A stretch of 64,000 nucleotides of DNA from contig JAVTVX010000019.1 of NCBI GenBank assembly GCA_033439265.1, positions 9,803,501-9,867,500 of the forward strand. The letters are read 5' to 3'. Of this stretch, positions 51,531 through 62,455 are shown one piece after another; position 1 is the first letter of the stretch; each line of letters begins with the position of its first letter. A program made the position numbers and the translations under genes. The notes below the pieces were generated by a model. That model saw only the letters and a program-made list of their open reading frames with translations, was not told the DNA's origin and made no database searches. Origin of the DNA: Dillenia suffruticosa. Lineage: Eukaryota; Streptophyta; Magnoliopsida; Dilleniales; Dilleniaceae.

Positions 51531-51539
51531 TTTGTAGTA

Positions 51540-51710
51540 GATTTTAAAGAGGACAATAGAAAAGCCAGGCAAAGAGCTACTACGAACTGTACCAAGAGTC
51601 ATGGTGAGGCAAGAAAGGGAAAATGTTAAAGATGAAGATAACCCAAATGATGTTGAATTGCGATGGACGAGGTGCGTTTTTTTTGAGTTTCCTTGTTGAG
51701 GAGCACAACT
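51540..51710 (+). pseudogene. TNP2 fragment, part 2 (beyond CACTA copy 2)
   Basis: Plus strand: KRTIEKPGKELLRTVPRV, then NDVELRWTRCVFFEFPC, which corresponds to the W.K.S.FFELPYW box that follows the FGK segment in TNP2. This confirms that copy 2 split one transposase gene. It ends here in the dispersed repeat. Confidence 0.6.
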
Positions 51711-52012
51711 TCAAAGTGCTTCAAATAGCGTCACATGGATTTGGGAGAACATTGGCTACGTACTCGTTGCTTATGGCACCATAACTAGATAGTGACAATT
51801 GAAATCATAATGTGGATTTTTAAGGTCATTTAATGAACAGATATGCCAACTGCATTACTGATGGCATCGCAATACGCTTATCGTATTGCTTATGGCGTAT
51901 CTGTTTGTACTTTGCAACCACATGCGCATCACTAATGGCATCACATTGTGTTAATGTGACAACACTTGCATCTCTTATGGCATCACTTTTTATGCTTTGC
52001 GATGGCATGTAT
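51711..52012. repeat. dispersed repeat, copy A
   Basis: About 290 bases similar to 58535-58785 in the same orientation; shared strings include CAACTGCATTACTGATGG and TCTGTTTGTACTTTGCAA. Rich in ATGGCATCRC words. Identity unknown; possibly part of a transposon end. Confidence 0.65.
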
Positions 52013-54574
52013 TGTAATACCAATTTTGAAAAGTCAAAGTAAAAAAAAAAAAAAAATTTATTAAGTGGGAAAAGTCACTTTCCCGATTTCACTCATTCTC
52101 TCCCTCTCCCGGTTTACTCTCTCTCTCACGAATTCTCTCTCCCTCTCACTGTCACTCTCCCTCTTTGTTTCTCTTGCTCCCAATCTCTCTATCATCTCTT
52201 TCCCTCTCTCGATTTTGTGCTTGGTTCCGCCTCCCTCTCCGTTGATCTCTCACTCCCTAGCACTCTCGGTCTTCATCGCTCTCTCACCATCCTTCGAACT
52301 CTCTCTCTCCCACTCTCTGTCTCTCTCTCTCTGCTTTCTCCCTCACACTCGCGAGCGCGCCACTGCGTGATTCCCCTCTCACGAGTGCACCACAGTGTGC
52401 AGCCTTTCGCGAGTGCACGCATCAGCAGTGAGTGCGCCAGCCGCGAGTGCTCTAGGCCGCGAGCGCACCATCCCGTGAGCCCCCGAGCCCACCAGCCCGC
52501 AACGGCCCGTGAGCCCGCGACCTGCTCTCTTTGCCGAGAGCCTTCGTGCAATGTTCACTGCTCTTTGCCGCGACCGCACTGTTAGAAACCCTAGGTCGCG
52601 ACCGCACTGTTAGAAACCCTAGGCCGCGAGCCTTCCACTGCACAGGTAAGGGCCAATTGTTGATCAATAGTTTAGGGGTTTTAATTCTCTTGGAAATTAG
52701 GGTTAATTGCTAAAGTGTGTTTCGGTTTGAAAACATTACAAGAGTTTGGATCGAGTTGTAATCACACGGACGCTAGGGCTGCAAGCTACGGAAATCATAG
52801 ATGAGGGAAATTTAAATCCTTTCGATAAATCGAGTGAATTTAGTGTAAGAGGTCTTGTATATATTTAGGATGTATGTTAGATACGATTAAAATGCATTTT
52901 TGACATTTGATATGTAATTTCTAGAGTTTCGTCTAAATTCTACGTGAATTTAGATTGATTAATATGAAAGAAACGTGTTTGATAAAATTAGAAACTTGTT
53001 GAGTCGATTAGGATAGATTTCCTTGGAGTTTGAATTGAAATTATGGATTATTGGTCTAGGGTGACATTTTTGGAGCTTGAAAGGAGATTTCTTGAGTATC
53101 GATAGGAATAAGGGAGTGAATACCCTCCCTAGAAGGTGAGTGGATAGTCCGTTGTGTTATAAATGAGCAAATGAGTTTAAAATTGTTTTATAAATGATTT
53201 TGTAAGATTTTTCATATTTTATATCAATTGTTTTGTGATCGTGGGATGTCCGGACTAAATTGTGAAATATGAATGCATCCATTGTATTTATAAATGCATA
53301 TGTGCCATATGTGATTTGATGTTACTCTATAAATTGCTATGACATGAATTGATGATTGTTTGCTAGAAATTATGACACATGACTTGAGAAATGACATATT
53401 TGATAAATGCATGGTGCTAGTAGTTAATGGCTATAGTCATTCCCTCCACGGAGCGACCCGACGGGGTGGCGTGGTTGGGGTTTTATTGCGAGAGAGGTAT
53501 ACGCGGCCTCTTCTCTGCCACGTCGGACTATCCGGATTGTACCCCGGGGAGGTTCGAGCCAACGCCAAGGAAGGGGGTAGTGTTTGAAATACTGAAATGG
53601 AAAACCTCTTGACGGGCTTTTATCTTGGTTCGGCCAAACGCAAGACGGAAGTAATTTCGATGGGACCCTTGTGATTTTCTGAAAGAATACTTGATGTGGA
53701 TGCATACTTTGCGAATTATCTGATTTATTGAAAAATATTTCGATATATATGAAATGTTATTTGAGATATACTTTGACACTCCCACATTCACTCCTCATTT
53801 ATCATACAATTATACCATTGCACTCCACTCACTGAGTATTTCCCAATACTCACCCCTCCCTTTAACGTTTTTCAGAGGAAGTTTAGATCTGCTGCAGAAA
53901 TTGGAGCTGGGGAAGATTTATTCCGCTGACTTGTGTAGGTACATAGAAATACAAGTTCATTTTGGTTGATTTTGAAGTCCATGGAATGAAAGACTTGTAT
54001 AATTTTTTTGGTATGGATTAAATTAATACTTGTTTCATATATAAGAGCAAGTATTGATGAAATCGTTACATGGTTTGTACGAAACTTGTTCATTTTCTTT
54101 TAAACTCTCATTTGGGACATTTGGATTGAAATTCTGAATTTTGATACTTTCTTTTGGATTTGTGAAGTTCTGTACATCTCATACCGCTCGGATTTTACTG
54201 ACGCTAGCTCGTTTCTTCATGCGAGTGTTAGTAAAATCCTGCGATTATAATTTGGGACTTCTTTGTTTTAAATGTTTTAATTATGCTGAGAATTCTGGAA
54301 TGGCTGGGATTGTCAATTTTTGCATGTATGCATGTATAGGAACCCCCTCCCCATTCGCGTGTCGATGCATGCTCGTGTGTATAGGGATGGACCGGATGGG
54401 TCCTTTATATGTGTATTGTCATATGATTTTTCCCATTTCTGATGGAGTGTGTATTGGATGAGTTTTGAACTAATTTGTAGCTTTGCGGAGTCTCGGTATA
54501 AGAGGAGGTTCTGCCCGTGTATCGAGACAACACGGTGGCTGTTGCGTGGTCGATCCGAGGATCGGGGCGTCTTA
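52013..54574 (+). mobile_element. Ty3/gypsy LTR (plus orientation), probably solo
   Basis: Starts TGTAATACCAATTTTG and ends near GAGGATCGGGGCGTCTTA, the latter being a decayed form of GGATCGGGGCGTGACA seen (inverted) at 17525. No gypsy internal sequence follows on either side, so it is probably a solo LTR. A target duplication is not clear: TGTAT before, TGTGT at 54576-54580. It contains the near-palindrome GGGAAAAGTCACTTTCCC (52067-52084), a CT-rich then GC-rich leader to 52645, a putative intron and a hairpin at 53833-53852. It sits in the dispersed repeat. Confidence 0.8.
52646..53875 (+). other. putative intron inside the LTR at 52013
   Basis: Donor GCACAG|GTAAGG after the GC-rich leader; acceptor TTTAACGTTTTTCAG|AGGAAG; the hairpin TGAGTATT-TCCC-AATACTCA ends 23 bases before the AG. 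Confidence 0.5.
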
Positions 54575-55655
54575 TTGTGTCGTAACTTGTCATATTTTAC
54601 TTAAAATTGTTTTGGTATACAATTTATTTATTTTTTCAATTTAAAAATTAAGAAATATGTAATTAGGAAAAAATATTTTACATAAAATCGTTTGTCTACA
54701 AAAAAAAAAATTATGAAATTAATTAAACTAAATTGTATAGTTAGTATAACATTTTTTCTTTCAAAAAATTGAATTATAGAACCAACAATTGCAATATACT
54801 TAAATTTCACAAATGGAACTAAAAAAATAATTGAAATGTGAATAAATTCTGCAATTAGAAATTAAACAATTAACATAAATTGTTCAATTACAATGATTGT
54901 TTACAATGCAACTCAGAAATTGAGGAATTTCTTCATATTCAACTTCACATTCATCTTAAAAATACATCAGTTGTACAATGTTCATCATTATCTGTATGTT
55001 TGGTTGCAGCATTGTCATGGATAGTGATATTAATTAGTTCCCCAAAAGAATTTTACAGACTATTTGGAATTTCATAAAGGAGAGGATCATCGGAGTGGCT
55101 TGCCTCTTCCTATTGATACGTCGTGTCCTGTTCTGAATATTACTGAAATTTTCGTCGTACTTCAGTGTCACAAACTGCCAGCCAACTCGCTTTTTTACAC
55201 CTTAGACTAGGATAAGGGTGCATAGTGTACTTGGATGGTTTGTTGCGCGGACAAATTGATTGGTTGCTTTATATTGCCTTCTGTAATTTATTTCGACTAG
55301 TTTATAAGTTTGATGTACTCTTGTCCCTTTAAAAGGGTGGAACTATTGACACTTGAACAACACAATGATCATACTTGGCATATTGTATTATAACTCTATA
55401 ATTTTATCTCACATTCCGTAACAGCCCCCACCTGAGAACTGAATACATATTTCAAAATTCATTGGTTCTTTCTTCTCTCCCGCACAATGGGTTTGAAACT
55501 CGTAGGTTTTTACGCGATACAATAGCATCCATCTCTAGGTGTCTTTTTATGGATCATCAAATATTTAAAACAAAAATACATAATCTTTTAAATTAATTGA
55601 ACTCTGGTAGTGTTTTAATATATATATATGTATATCTGGAAGTCAAAACTTACCT
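54575..55655. other. AT-rich interval, no gene recognised
   Basis: Possibly the degenerate 3' part of the TNP2 remnant that follows on the minus strand; I could not read a convincing domain. Confidence 0.35.
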
Positions 55656-55659
55656 ACTT

Positions 55660-56420
55660 TTAGAACCATTTAGTAAAACCGCCGTAACTTGCACAATCTA
55701 CTTGTGAATTAGATAATTCTTCTGAAATTTTCAAAGCTCGATAATGCCTGTTAAGAGAGAGAAGTTCGTTAATCAAACAATGTTTCTCAAATATATAAGT
55801 ATTAAAATTGCAGTCATCATGTACATATAATATGGCTTCATTTTCAGGCATTTGAATAGAATATATGCATGAGTCTTTTCTGTGATCTTTATCATTAACG
55901 CAGCGCTCGATATATTCACTAGATGATTTGCCCAATTCGTAGAAAATAAAGAACTTAGGGACCTTTCTTCATTTCTCCCCGGTTTTTGTCACTTTTTTCT
56001 TCAAATCGCATAGGATTCTAACAACATTTTAAGAATAAACATATTAGTTGACTATAAATTTATATAAATTCATATGTATGCAATTATTCTGAAAATTTAA
56101 AAACATTAAAAATCAAATATTACCTTTCAAATACATACATCCATTGATATTGGACTGAACCATCAACTAACACCTCATATAGCAAGTGGACACATAGGTG
56201 CCTTATGGGGAATCAAAAATGATAGAGGAAAGATTTTCTCTAAATTGCAAATGTAATAGGGACGTCCCTTTCCAATTTCTCCACATGTGCAGCTGTTAAG
56301 ATTACTTAGCAAATATCACAAAACAAATTATTAAGATCCATCAAGGTGCCTCAAATATAATCCCAGAAAAACATATACATGCTATTGGAAGTAGATTTTC
56401 CACAAATACATAGTAGTCAT
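55660..56420 (-). pseudogene. TNP2/DUF4216 CACTA transposase fragment
   Basis: Minus strand: NLLPIACICF.. and GRPYYICNLEKIFPLSFL (about 56400-56235), HLLYEVLVDGSVQYQWMYL (about 56195-56135), then INELLSLNRHYRALKISEEL and SYGGFTKWF (55790-55660). This is the C-terminal TNP2 order (LLP.A ... C.LE.IFPP.FF ... HL..E....GPVQYRWMYPFER ... F..WF). Several stops and frameshifts. No N-terminal domain is recognised upstream. Confidence 0.75.
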
Positions 56421-58490
56421 AACTTTGCATCGGTGTGAATTTGCATTCGTTTGTATCCATACATTTCCCAGTATCTGATGCATATCAGTATGAAAATTTT
56501 AGATTTCTGAGCTAATCACAAGCAAGACATTTTTTATCCCTACTTAATGAATAAAGGGTTTAAGGTTTTGGCCTTGTGCTTGGGGGATGTATTGCAAAGG
56601 AAGGACAATAATAAATATGAAATAAATCTCTCTTCATGTTCACGTTGTTGTTTATTTGAATGGGCGTGTCTAGGACAATATCGATGATATTGGCATTGTT
56701 ATTCTTCTTCCTATGCACAAGTCAATGTGGTGTAGAACAAGATTTTCCTCTCATATAGCAAATCCACAAAAATACTTCACTCGGTCTATTTATAACATGT
56801 TTGGGGCCTCAAGATCTCCAATCATTGGGAAATCGGCTACATGCTCCTACATCTCATCACTCGTTCACCTCAGCGGTGCATCATCTATCGCACCCAACAA
56901 TTGATAAACTATTGATTACATGTTCTAAAGGGGTGATCCGCAGGTGAAAACTGCCTATGATAGTCGAGATGTTATACGTTTTCTTGGGATTTTGTAAACC
57001 AGACACAACAATTGTAGAAAATATGTATGGTATCTTTATGCACATGCTAAGCGATAGGTTATAGGGAGTCAAAATCATTGGCAAACAGGAATAATTCTTT
57101 TTGGTTGGATAGTTTAATGGTCATAACACCCTTCCCTAATATGATGATATCAGATTTGATGATATCTTTATGTACATGCCAGGTGATAGGTTATAGGTAG
57201 TCAAAATCATTAGTCAATAGGAATAATTTCTTTTCAGTCCCCAAGGGAACTAAATTTAGTGGTCATAATTCCTTTTTCCAATATAATGATTTTAAATTAA
57301 AATTTTTGTGCGACCCAAAAAGAATTAATTCTTTTCAAATGGACTAAATGGAGCAAAATCATCTGCTTAAAAAAATCGTACTAGATTGTTGCAAAGTTCA
57401 ATAAAAAACTCGGAGCAGGTCAAATCAAATGTCTCCCACCTCTTCATATTTTAGATTGATAAGTACCTATGATCTTTAAGTTAATCAGAGATAAATCATC
57501 TATTTAACGGCTTATTCTGTTTCTTCCTAGATTTATACCTCCATGTGCCACAAAATTTACAACTTTGTAACTCTGTATCATTGCTCCAAACTCACACACA
57601 ACCTTTCTTGTATATACCTATCTATTGAACAAGAAGCCGTAACGCTCAAACTAACTTCTTCACACTCTAATAATTAGTGGGTAAGTGATGGTTCTGTGGT
57701 AGGCCTCACCCATGGGCTTCACCATTTTATTGAACTCATGTTCTCTGCAGTTTCCCTCGACTTCAATTGTTAAAAATTGTGTTGTCATTGATAACTTGGT
57801 ACGATTTTCACAACTTTCATACAAAATTTTATCAGTAGCATTTAATACATCCATGAACTCATCGACAAGATGTGACTCCTAATCATAGCTATTTACTTAG
57901 GCACAGTTTACCTTATCAAGCGTTGGAAGAGGACTATTAGATGTTTCATGTCATGGTGAAGTTGCATAGTCCAATGGTAAAACAAATTTTTATCAGTAGC
58001 ATGAATGACCATTATTTGGTAGGGTTCAATTAGTCAAAATTGGCACATGATTTTTTCCTTATTAAAACAATCTTGTCACCTCTTTCTTACCATTGTAACA
58101 TTAGTTTCCTGTGACAAATCTAATAGGCATGATGTCCTTACCACCTCTGCTAAAGAAATCCTTAATTCATCATGCAAAAAAAAAAAAATAGTTAAAACAT
58201 AACTTAGAGAGAGATTCGGATGCTTGACAATGGGAGAGAGAGCTTGATTCGTTCGGAGAAAGAGATTGAGAGAGAGAGTACAGAGGGAGGAAAGAGATAG
58301 GCCCTAGAAAGGTAAGTTAGAGAGAGCTGAGAGAGAGAGGGAAAGTGAGAGAGATAGAGACATCAGCCTCAACACTTTGTAGAGGTAGAGGGAGTTGAAT
58401 GCAAATGGGTTAGAGAGAGGTAGAGAGACATATTAGAGAGAAAATATGTTTTGAATGTGAATGGGCAAATGAGGAGGGCAGCCTGAATTC
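56421..58490. other. intergenic interval with a tandem duplication and a GA-rich tract
   Basis: 57031-57290 contains two ~132-bp units (TATCTTTATGCACATGC at 57031, TATCTTTATGTACATGCC at 57163, both followed by GATAGGTTATAG.GAGTCAAAATCATT). 58200-58480 is rich in GAGAGA. No gene is recognised. Confidence 0.45.
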
Positions 58491-58534
58491 TTTGGGGTGA
58501 GAGGCGTACCGATGCCAACCAATGAAGATATTTG

Positions 58535-58785
58535 CAATATAAGTGCCTTAAAAAGCGTCGCATGAATTTGCGAGAACTTTGGTTACACACGCGTCATTGA
58601 TCGTACAGTAACTAGGCAATGATGATTGAAATCAGGATGTGGATTTCTGAGGTCATCAGAGCTACCAACTGCATTACTGATGGTATTGCAATACACCTAT
58701 CTTATAGCTCAAGGGATCTCTGTTTGTACTTTGCAATGACATGCGTGTCGCTGATGGCATCACATTATGTAAATGTGAAAAGTTT
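58535..58785. repeat. dispersed repeat, copy B
   Basis: Same-orientation relative of 51711-52012. It is cut off by the copia LTR region after the shared AATGTG string. Confidence 0.65.
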
Positions 58786-59020
58786 TAAAGAAAGGGTTAC
58801 AGAAAGCACAGGAAGAGAACTTTTTGGGTTCTGAATTTCCTTTTTTACTCAAAAAAGTGAATATATACAAAATACATGAAAGAAAGAGAAAGAAAGGGAA
58901 TCAAGAATATTCTAACTCCTTAACAAAAAGCAGAAAAAAAATAATGAAAATGGATTAAAGAATCCTAACTTCATAACAGCATACTTCACCACTTTCTGAC
59001 GAGAACTACCTGTTTCCCCC
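58778..59020 (-). mobile_element. probable Ty1/copia 3' LTR and polypurine region
   Basis: On the minus strand a purine run (AAAAAGAAATGGGGGAAACAGG near 59030-59010) follows the pol stop; TGTTATGAAGTTAGG at 58978 is a plausible LTR start, with TGTATATATT inside and an end near TTTTCACA at 58780. The exact borders are uncertain because no second LTR is in the window. Confidence 0.4.
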
Positions 59021-59039
59021 ATTTCTTTTTTTTTATGTG

Positions 59040-61624
59040 TCAAATAGAATAGTCTTCTTCTTTATGCTTCAATATCCTCCTACAAGATGGAGCGTAAAGG
59101 TCAACTATGCCCATCTTGAGTAAATGTGAATGAAAGACAGAAGATGTAAGACACTTAGTAAAGATATCTGCAAGTTGTCTATGTGTTGAAACATGTGATG
59201 TGTGAATGAGCCCAGCTTGGAGATGATCACGAACAAGATGACAATCTATTTCTGTATGCTTTGTACATTCGTGAAAAACTAGATTGGCAGCAATGTGAAG
59301 TGCTACTTGATTATCACAATAGAGAAGAGATGCTTGAGGGTGAGCAATCTGCAGATCAGCAAGGATATAACACCACCAAGTTAACTCTGCACATGCATGT
59401 GCCATAACCCTATATTCTGCTTCTGCTGAGGATCTGGACACTACTTGTTGCAATTGTGAGGTGTTGAACAGCATAGTCCTTGACCAGGTGAGGCACGAAG
59501 ATACCTGAGAATGTGATGTAATGCAAACATATGAAGGTCAGTTGGTCTGTCCATATACTGACTTAGAAGATGCTCTGCATGCGTGATGTCAGGGCGTGTA
59601 ACCGTGAGGTATAAAAGTTTCCTAATCAGGCGCCTGTAAGGGGTAGGATCAGATAGGAAAATTCCAGAATCTCTATCAAGTTTAGTGTTTGAATCAAGTG
59701 GTAATTTGAGAGGTTTTGCTCCAAGTAATCTAGAATCCGCTAGAATGTCTAGTGCATACTTTCTTTGAGAGAGGTGAATTCCCTTGTCTGATCTTGCCAC
59801 TTCAATTCCAAGAAAATATCGAAGAATTCCAAGATCTTTGATCTTGAATTTACTCTGCAAAAAGATCTTCGTTTCTGATATTGTTTGAGCACAATTACTT
59901 GCTATCATAATGTCATCCACATACACCAAGAGAGCTATGAAAGAAGTCCCAGTTGTCATGGTAAACAGGCTGTAATCAGCCTTTGACTGAACAAAGCCAA
60001 AATCCAGAAGGGAAGAAGAAAATTTTGCATACCATTGACGTGAAGTTTGTTTCAAACCATATAAACTTTTCATCAATTTGCACACTTGGTTTGGTCCACC
60101 TCTTATATAACCTGGAGGCTTTCGCATATAAATTTCCTCTTTCAAATCACCATGTAGAAAGACATTGTTCATATCATATTGATGGATAAACCAGCCATGA
60201 ATTGCAGCAATAGATAAAATACAACGCATTGTCACCATCTTGGCCACTGGGGAGAAAGTTTCTATGTAATCTATCCCTTCTTGTTGTGTATATCCTTTCG
60301 CCACTAAATGTGCTTTATATCTCTCTACTGTACCATCTGATTTATATTTGATTTTATACACATACTTGCAATCAATAGGCTCCTTTCCTGGAAGTAAATC
60401 AGTAATAATCCAAGTCCCATTTTGTTCAAGTGCTTGCAATTCTTCTTCCATAGCTTGGCACCATTTGATTCTTTCACAGCTTGACTATAAGAAAAGGGTT
60501 CAAGACGAGAAGATATGGCAGTTGGAAAGAAAAATAACTAGGTGATAATCTATGATAAGACAAAGAGGCTGCCAAAGGATAAGGCTTACCTAGTGTAAAG
60601 GAAACCACCTTCGATTCGATGGATGGTGTAGAAGCAAGAGCTGCTTGTTGACAATGATAATCTCTCAAGTATTGGGGGGTTGTCCTAGTTCTAGTTGTCT
60701 TACGGAATGGGGTTTGTTTTGGTTGAGGCTGGCTCACTGCATTATCAGGAGAAGTATTAGTATCCGGATTAAACAAAGTTGGTTCTGATGCTGAAGTAAG
60801 GCTGATAGGAGAAATATTAGATACATCAATGTTGTTCTTAGGTAAAGGAGAGACATTTTGAGAAGTTGGAATTAAATCAAAATGAAGTGTGGGATCTTGA
60901 TAAATAGGTATGTGTGAAGAATCGTCAACTAATGGTTTACTAAAATTTTGGTTCAAATGAGAAGTATGAACAGGAAAAATTTGTTTATGAAAAATGACAT
61001 CTCTAGACATAAAGACTTGATTTGTTTTTAAATTCAATAATTTGTATCCCTTTATCCCATAAGGATAACCTAGGAAAACATATGGTTGAACTCTTGCATC
61101 AAAATTTTTTTCTATCATAGGATAAAGTAACAGCAAAACAAAGGCATCCAAATACTTTCAAATGAGTGTATGGTTTGTTCTTAAAAAGAATTTCATATGG
61201 GCTATGGTTTTGCAAGAGAGGAGTTGGTATTCTATTTATTAGATACACTACAGTTAGTATGCAGTCATTCCAATAAAGTAAAGGGAGATTTGCTTGAAAT
61301 CTAAGAGCCCTGGCAACATTGAAAAGATGCTGATGTTTGCGTTCAACCACTCCATTTTGTTATGGAGTAGCTACACAAGTTCTTTGATGAATTATACTCT
61401 TTTTGTTATAGAATTCTGTCATTTGAAATTCTAGACCATTGTCACAATGAAGGATTTTGATCTTTGTTGAGAATTGGGTTTCAATCATGTTGCAAAAGGC
61501 TTCTAAACAAGATCTAGTTTCTGCTTGTCTTGAGTAAATAAACCCAAGTGGCACAAGTAAAGTCATCCATTATAGTTAGAAAGTATTTGGATGCATCATA
61601 TGCTGTTATTGGAAAAGGACCCCA
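59040..61624 (-). pseudogene. Ty1/copia pol (integrase, RT, RNase H), broken
   Basis: Minus strand. Integrase: WGPFPITAYDASKYFLTIMD at about 61620-61560, [27 protein letters not shown] and [10 protein letters not shown] (61350-61150). Linker with RTRTTPQYLRDYHC (60680). RT: IDCKYVYKIKYKSDGTVERY, GIDYIETFSPVAK, and the catalytic YVDDIMIA (about 59915). RNase H: SAEAEYRVMAHA, LYCDNQVALHIA and FHECTKHTEIDCHLVRDHLQ. Domain order INT-RT-RH defines copia. A stop replaces a residue in the [11 protein letters not shown] integrase motif near 61363, and frameshifts lie near 61555, 61125, 60460 and 59455, so it is inactive though well preserved. Gag and protease would lie beyond the inserted LTR at 61625. 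Confidence 0.95.
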
Positions 61625-61691
61625 TGTAACACTGCACAAAAAAAAAAAAAAAAAAGTCAAAATTAGGGCTTAAAGCCCTAATTCTTTTTAA

Positions 61692-61728
<37 letters not shown>

Positions 61729-61929
61729 CCTCTTTCCCCCTTCTCTCTTTTTCTTCTCCGCCGCGGCCGCTACTCTCCTCCTCCGCCGCCCACCGCCTCG
61801 CCTTCCTCCCGCCACCGCACGCCGCCCACTGCTGCAGCGCCCTCCCGCGAGCAGCTCCTTCCTCCACGCGAGCGCTGCCTCCTAGCGCGCGAGCCCAGCG
61901 CACGCCATAGCTCGCGATCTCCCGCGAGC

Positions 61930-62240
61930 CAGCGCGCGAGCCAGGGCGCCACAGTTCGCGATCTCCCGCGAGCCAGCGTCCCGCGAGCCAGCGCGCTACC
62001 CCTGCTCGACCCAGCTCGCGACTCATCGCGAGCCAGCGCGCGACCCAGCTCGCGACCCAGCGCGAGCTAGCGCACGAGCCAGCGCGCGACCCAGCCTGCG
62101 TCCCAGCACGAGCCAGCGCGCGACCCAGCTCGCGACCCAGCGCGAGCTAGCGCGCGACCTAGCACGCGACCCAGCTCGCGACCCAGCGCGAGCCAGCGCG
62201 CGACCCAGCTCGTGACCTAGAGCGAGCCCTAGCTCGTGAG
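61930..62240. repeat. CCAGCGCGCGACCCAGCTCGCGA-type tandem repeat in the LTR leader
   Basis: About 11 imperfect units of roughly 24-28 bases built from GCGAGCCAGCGCGCGACCCA and GCGCGAGCTAGCGC. The Arg/Ala/Ser-rich frames are translations of the repeat. The leaders of the LTRs at 32175 and 52013 have shorter related GAGCGC-rich sequence. Confidence 0.8.
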
Positions 62241-62455
62241 CGGGCCAGCCCACCAGCGGCCCAAGGCCCAGTCCAGCCGCGGCCCACTGCATCCCGCGAA
62301 GCCCGCTGCGGCCAGCAAGCCGGGCTGAGAGCCCGTGAGCCACCAGCGGGCTAGCCCGCTAGCAGCCAGCCCACCGGCCCGCGAGCCCGTGACGGCCCGC
62401 GAGCCCGCGACCGGCTTTCCCCTTCGAGAGCTCACATGCATCTTCTGCACGGCAG

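Larger units (their letters stand above)
49061..51539. mobile_element. non-autonomous CACTA element, copy 2, with target duplication GAT
   Basis: Left end CACTATAAAAAAACAAC; right end GTGTTTTTTGTAGTA (last base changed from G). The triplet GAT precedes (49058-49060) and follows (51540-51542) the element, a 3-bp target duplication as expected for CACTA transposons. Length 2479 bp. Contents mirror copy 1 (2511-4870): subterminal GCGACG repeats, GC-rich block, tRNA-like module, AT core, tRNA-like module, GC-rich block, AT-rich spacer, subterminal repeats. It interrupts a TNP2 gene from another CACTA element. No coding capacity is recognised. Confidence 0.92.

Noticed and set aside
52008..54580. 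Five-base target duplication TGTAT/TGTGT for the LTR at 52013
   Set aside because: One mismatch and an uncertain 3' border (CTTA in place of GACA); not strong enough to claim.
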